A DNA stretch of 5,556 nucleotides from Caldithrix sp. GTDB lineage: Bacteria; Zhuqueibacterota; Zhuqueibacteria; Oceanimicrobiales; Oceanimicrobiaceae. The translations under genes and the position numbers were made by a program. Positions within the stretch are counted from its first letter, which is position 1. Every line of letters begins with the position of its first letter. The stretch lies in the NCBI GenBank assembly GCA_004357015.1, contig SMXE01000165.1, positions 1-5,556 on the forward strand, read 5' to 3'. Under the pieces are notes generated by a model, which was given only the letters and a program-made list of their open reading frames with translations, was not told the origin of the DNA and made no database searches. This document shows, piece after piece, positions 5,252 to 5,556 of this stretch.

Positions 5252-5556
5252 TTCCGTTCCTCTTCGTATTTTGAACAGCAACTTGCCCGATCAGGAAGTC
5301 CGTAATGCGGGCAGGGATGTTGCAGCCTGTGGCCGTCATGCAGCCTTTAAACTCCAGGGTATGATTGATTTCGTTCACGAGATAACCGCCCGGGATTTCG
5401 AAGAGATCGATGCCGACGATTTCCCCGGCCACCGCCTTGGCCGCGGCGAGTGCGATTTCCGCAATCTCATCGGTCACTGCGCAGGGGATGGAGATGGCGC
5501 CGCGGGCCACGTTGGTGATCCAGTGGTCAGCGGTTCGGTAACTGGCTGCCACACAT
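5211..5556 (-). CDS. lysX: LysX-type [LysW]-amino acid ligase, C-terminal part (runs off the right edge)
   Basis: About 114 C-terminal residues of an ATP-grasp ligase of the LysX/ArgX/RimK group. LysX uses ATP to join the alpha-amino group of aminoadipate (LysX) or glutamate (ArgX) to the gamma-carboxyl of the C-terminal Glu of LysW, the first carrier-bound step. The segment contains HWITNVARG, nearly identical to my memory of the Thermus LysX signature, then VGIDLFE (Mg-ligand Asp) and LVNEINHTLEF (Glu and Asn Mg ligands), and ends with a family-typical TGCNIPARITDFL. The last roughly 20 residues (from QVAVQNTKRNGN) look like an extension beyond the family core, and part of it overlaps the amidotransferase start. 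The frame is open through the right edge, so the start is outside; the usual length is about 280 residues. Whether it prefers aminoadipate or glutamate cannot be decided from this part. Confidence 0.93.
   Translation of the reverse strand, partial: CVAASYRTADHWITNVARGAISIPCAVTDEIAEIALAAAKAVAGEIVGIDLFEIPGGYLVNEINHTLEFKGCMTATGCNIPARITDFLIGQVAVQNTKRNGNVQTAIREIRQTV
5258..5263 (-). promoter_or_regulatory. Ribosome binding site fixing the amidotransferase start
   Basis: AGAGGA on the minus strand lies 6 nt before the ATG at 5251 and sits inside the lysX coding sequence. It supports translation from 5251, which exposes the catalytic Cys, over the longer in-frame start at 5281, which would bury it behind ten extra residues. 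Confidence 0.75.

Noticed and set aside
5252..5281. Longer N-terminus for the amidotransferase starting at 5281
   Set aside because: It would place ten residues before the catalytic Cys, which must be N-terminal, and the ribosome binding site at 5258-5263 favours 5251.

Overview
The window is bacterial DNA of moderate GC content. Every convincing gene lies on the minus strand, so transcription runs right to left. The gene content (a LysW-type amino-group-carrier cluster, adenylate kinase and a cyclic-nucleotide-binding MscS-type channel) points to a bacterium outside the best-studied groups, because the LysW route is typical of Thermus, Archaea and various uncultured lineages. The sequence alone does not identify the organism.

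Right part (2665-5556): a tightly packed operon segment encoding, in transcription order, the C-terminal end of a LysX-type ATP-grasp ligase, a stand-alone class II glutamine amidotransferase (GATase), a LysZ-type [LysW]-aminoadipate/glutamate kinase and a LysJ-type aminotransferase. All three junctions overlap (41, 7 and 4 nt), so the amidotransferase is an integral member of the operon. In the known pathway LysX joins the alpha-amino group of aminoadipate (or glutamate) to the gamma-carboxyl of the C-terminal Glu of LysW. LysZ phosphorylates the side-chain carboxyl, LysY reduces it, LysJ transaminates the semialdehyde, and LysK releases lysine (or ornithine). LysW, LysY and LysK are not in the window. 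The amidotransferase is not a standard member of the pathway and is the most interesting element here: its chemistry acts on gamma-glutamyl amides, the same bond type that ties the product to LysW.

Middle (2010-2664): a 74-codon unknown gene with a good ribosome binding site. Upstream of it is a sigma-70-like promoter (TTGCAA-17-TATAGT) overlapped by three CTCAA/TTGAG half-sites that could form an operator. No clear intrinsic terminator follows lysJ.

Left part (1-2009): a 516-residue membrane protein fusing an MscS-type pore and beta domain to a C-terminal cyclic-nucleotide-binding domain (bCNG type), then a 264-base AT-rich spacer with a possible promoter, then the N-terminal 64 codons of adenylate kinase running off the left edge. 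I found no tRNA, rRNA, CRISPR array or insertion sequence.
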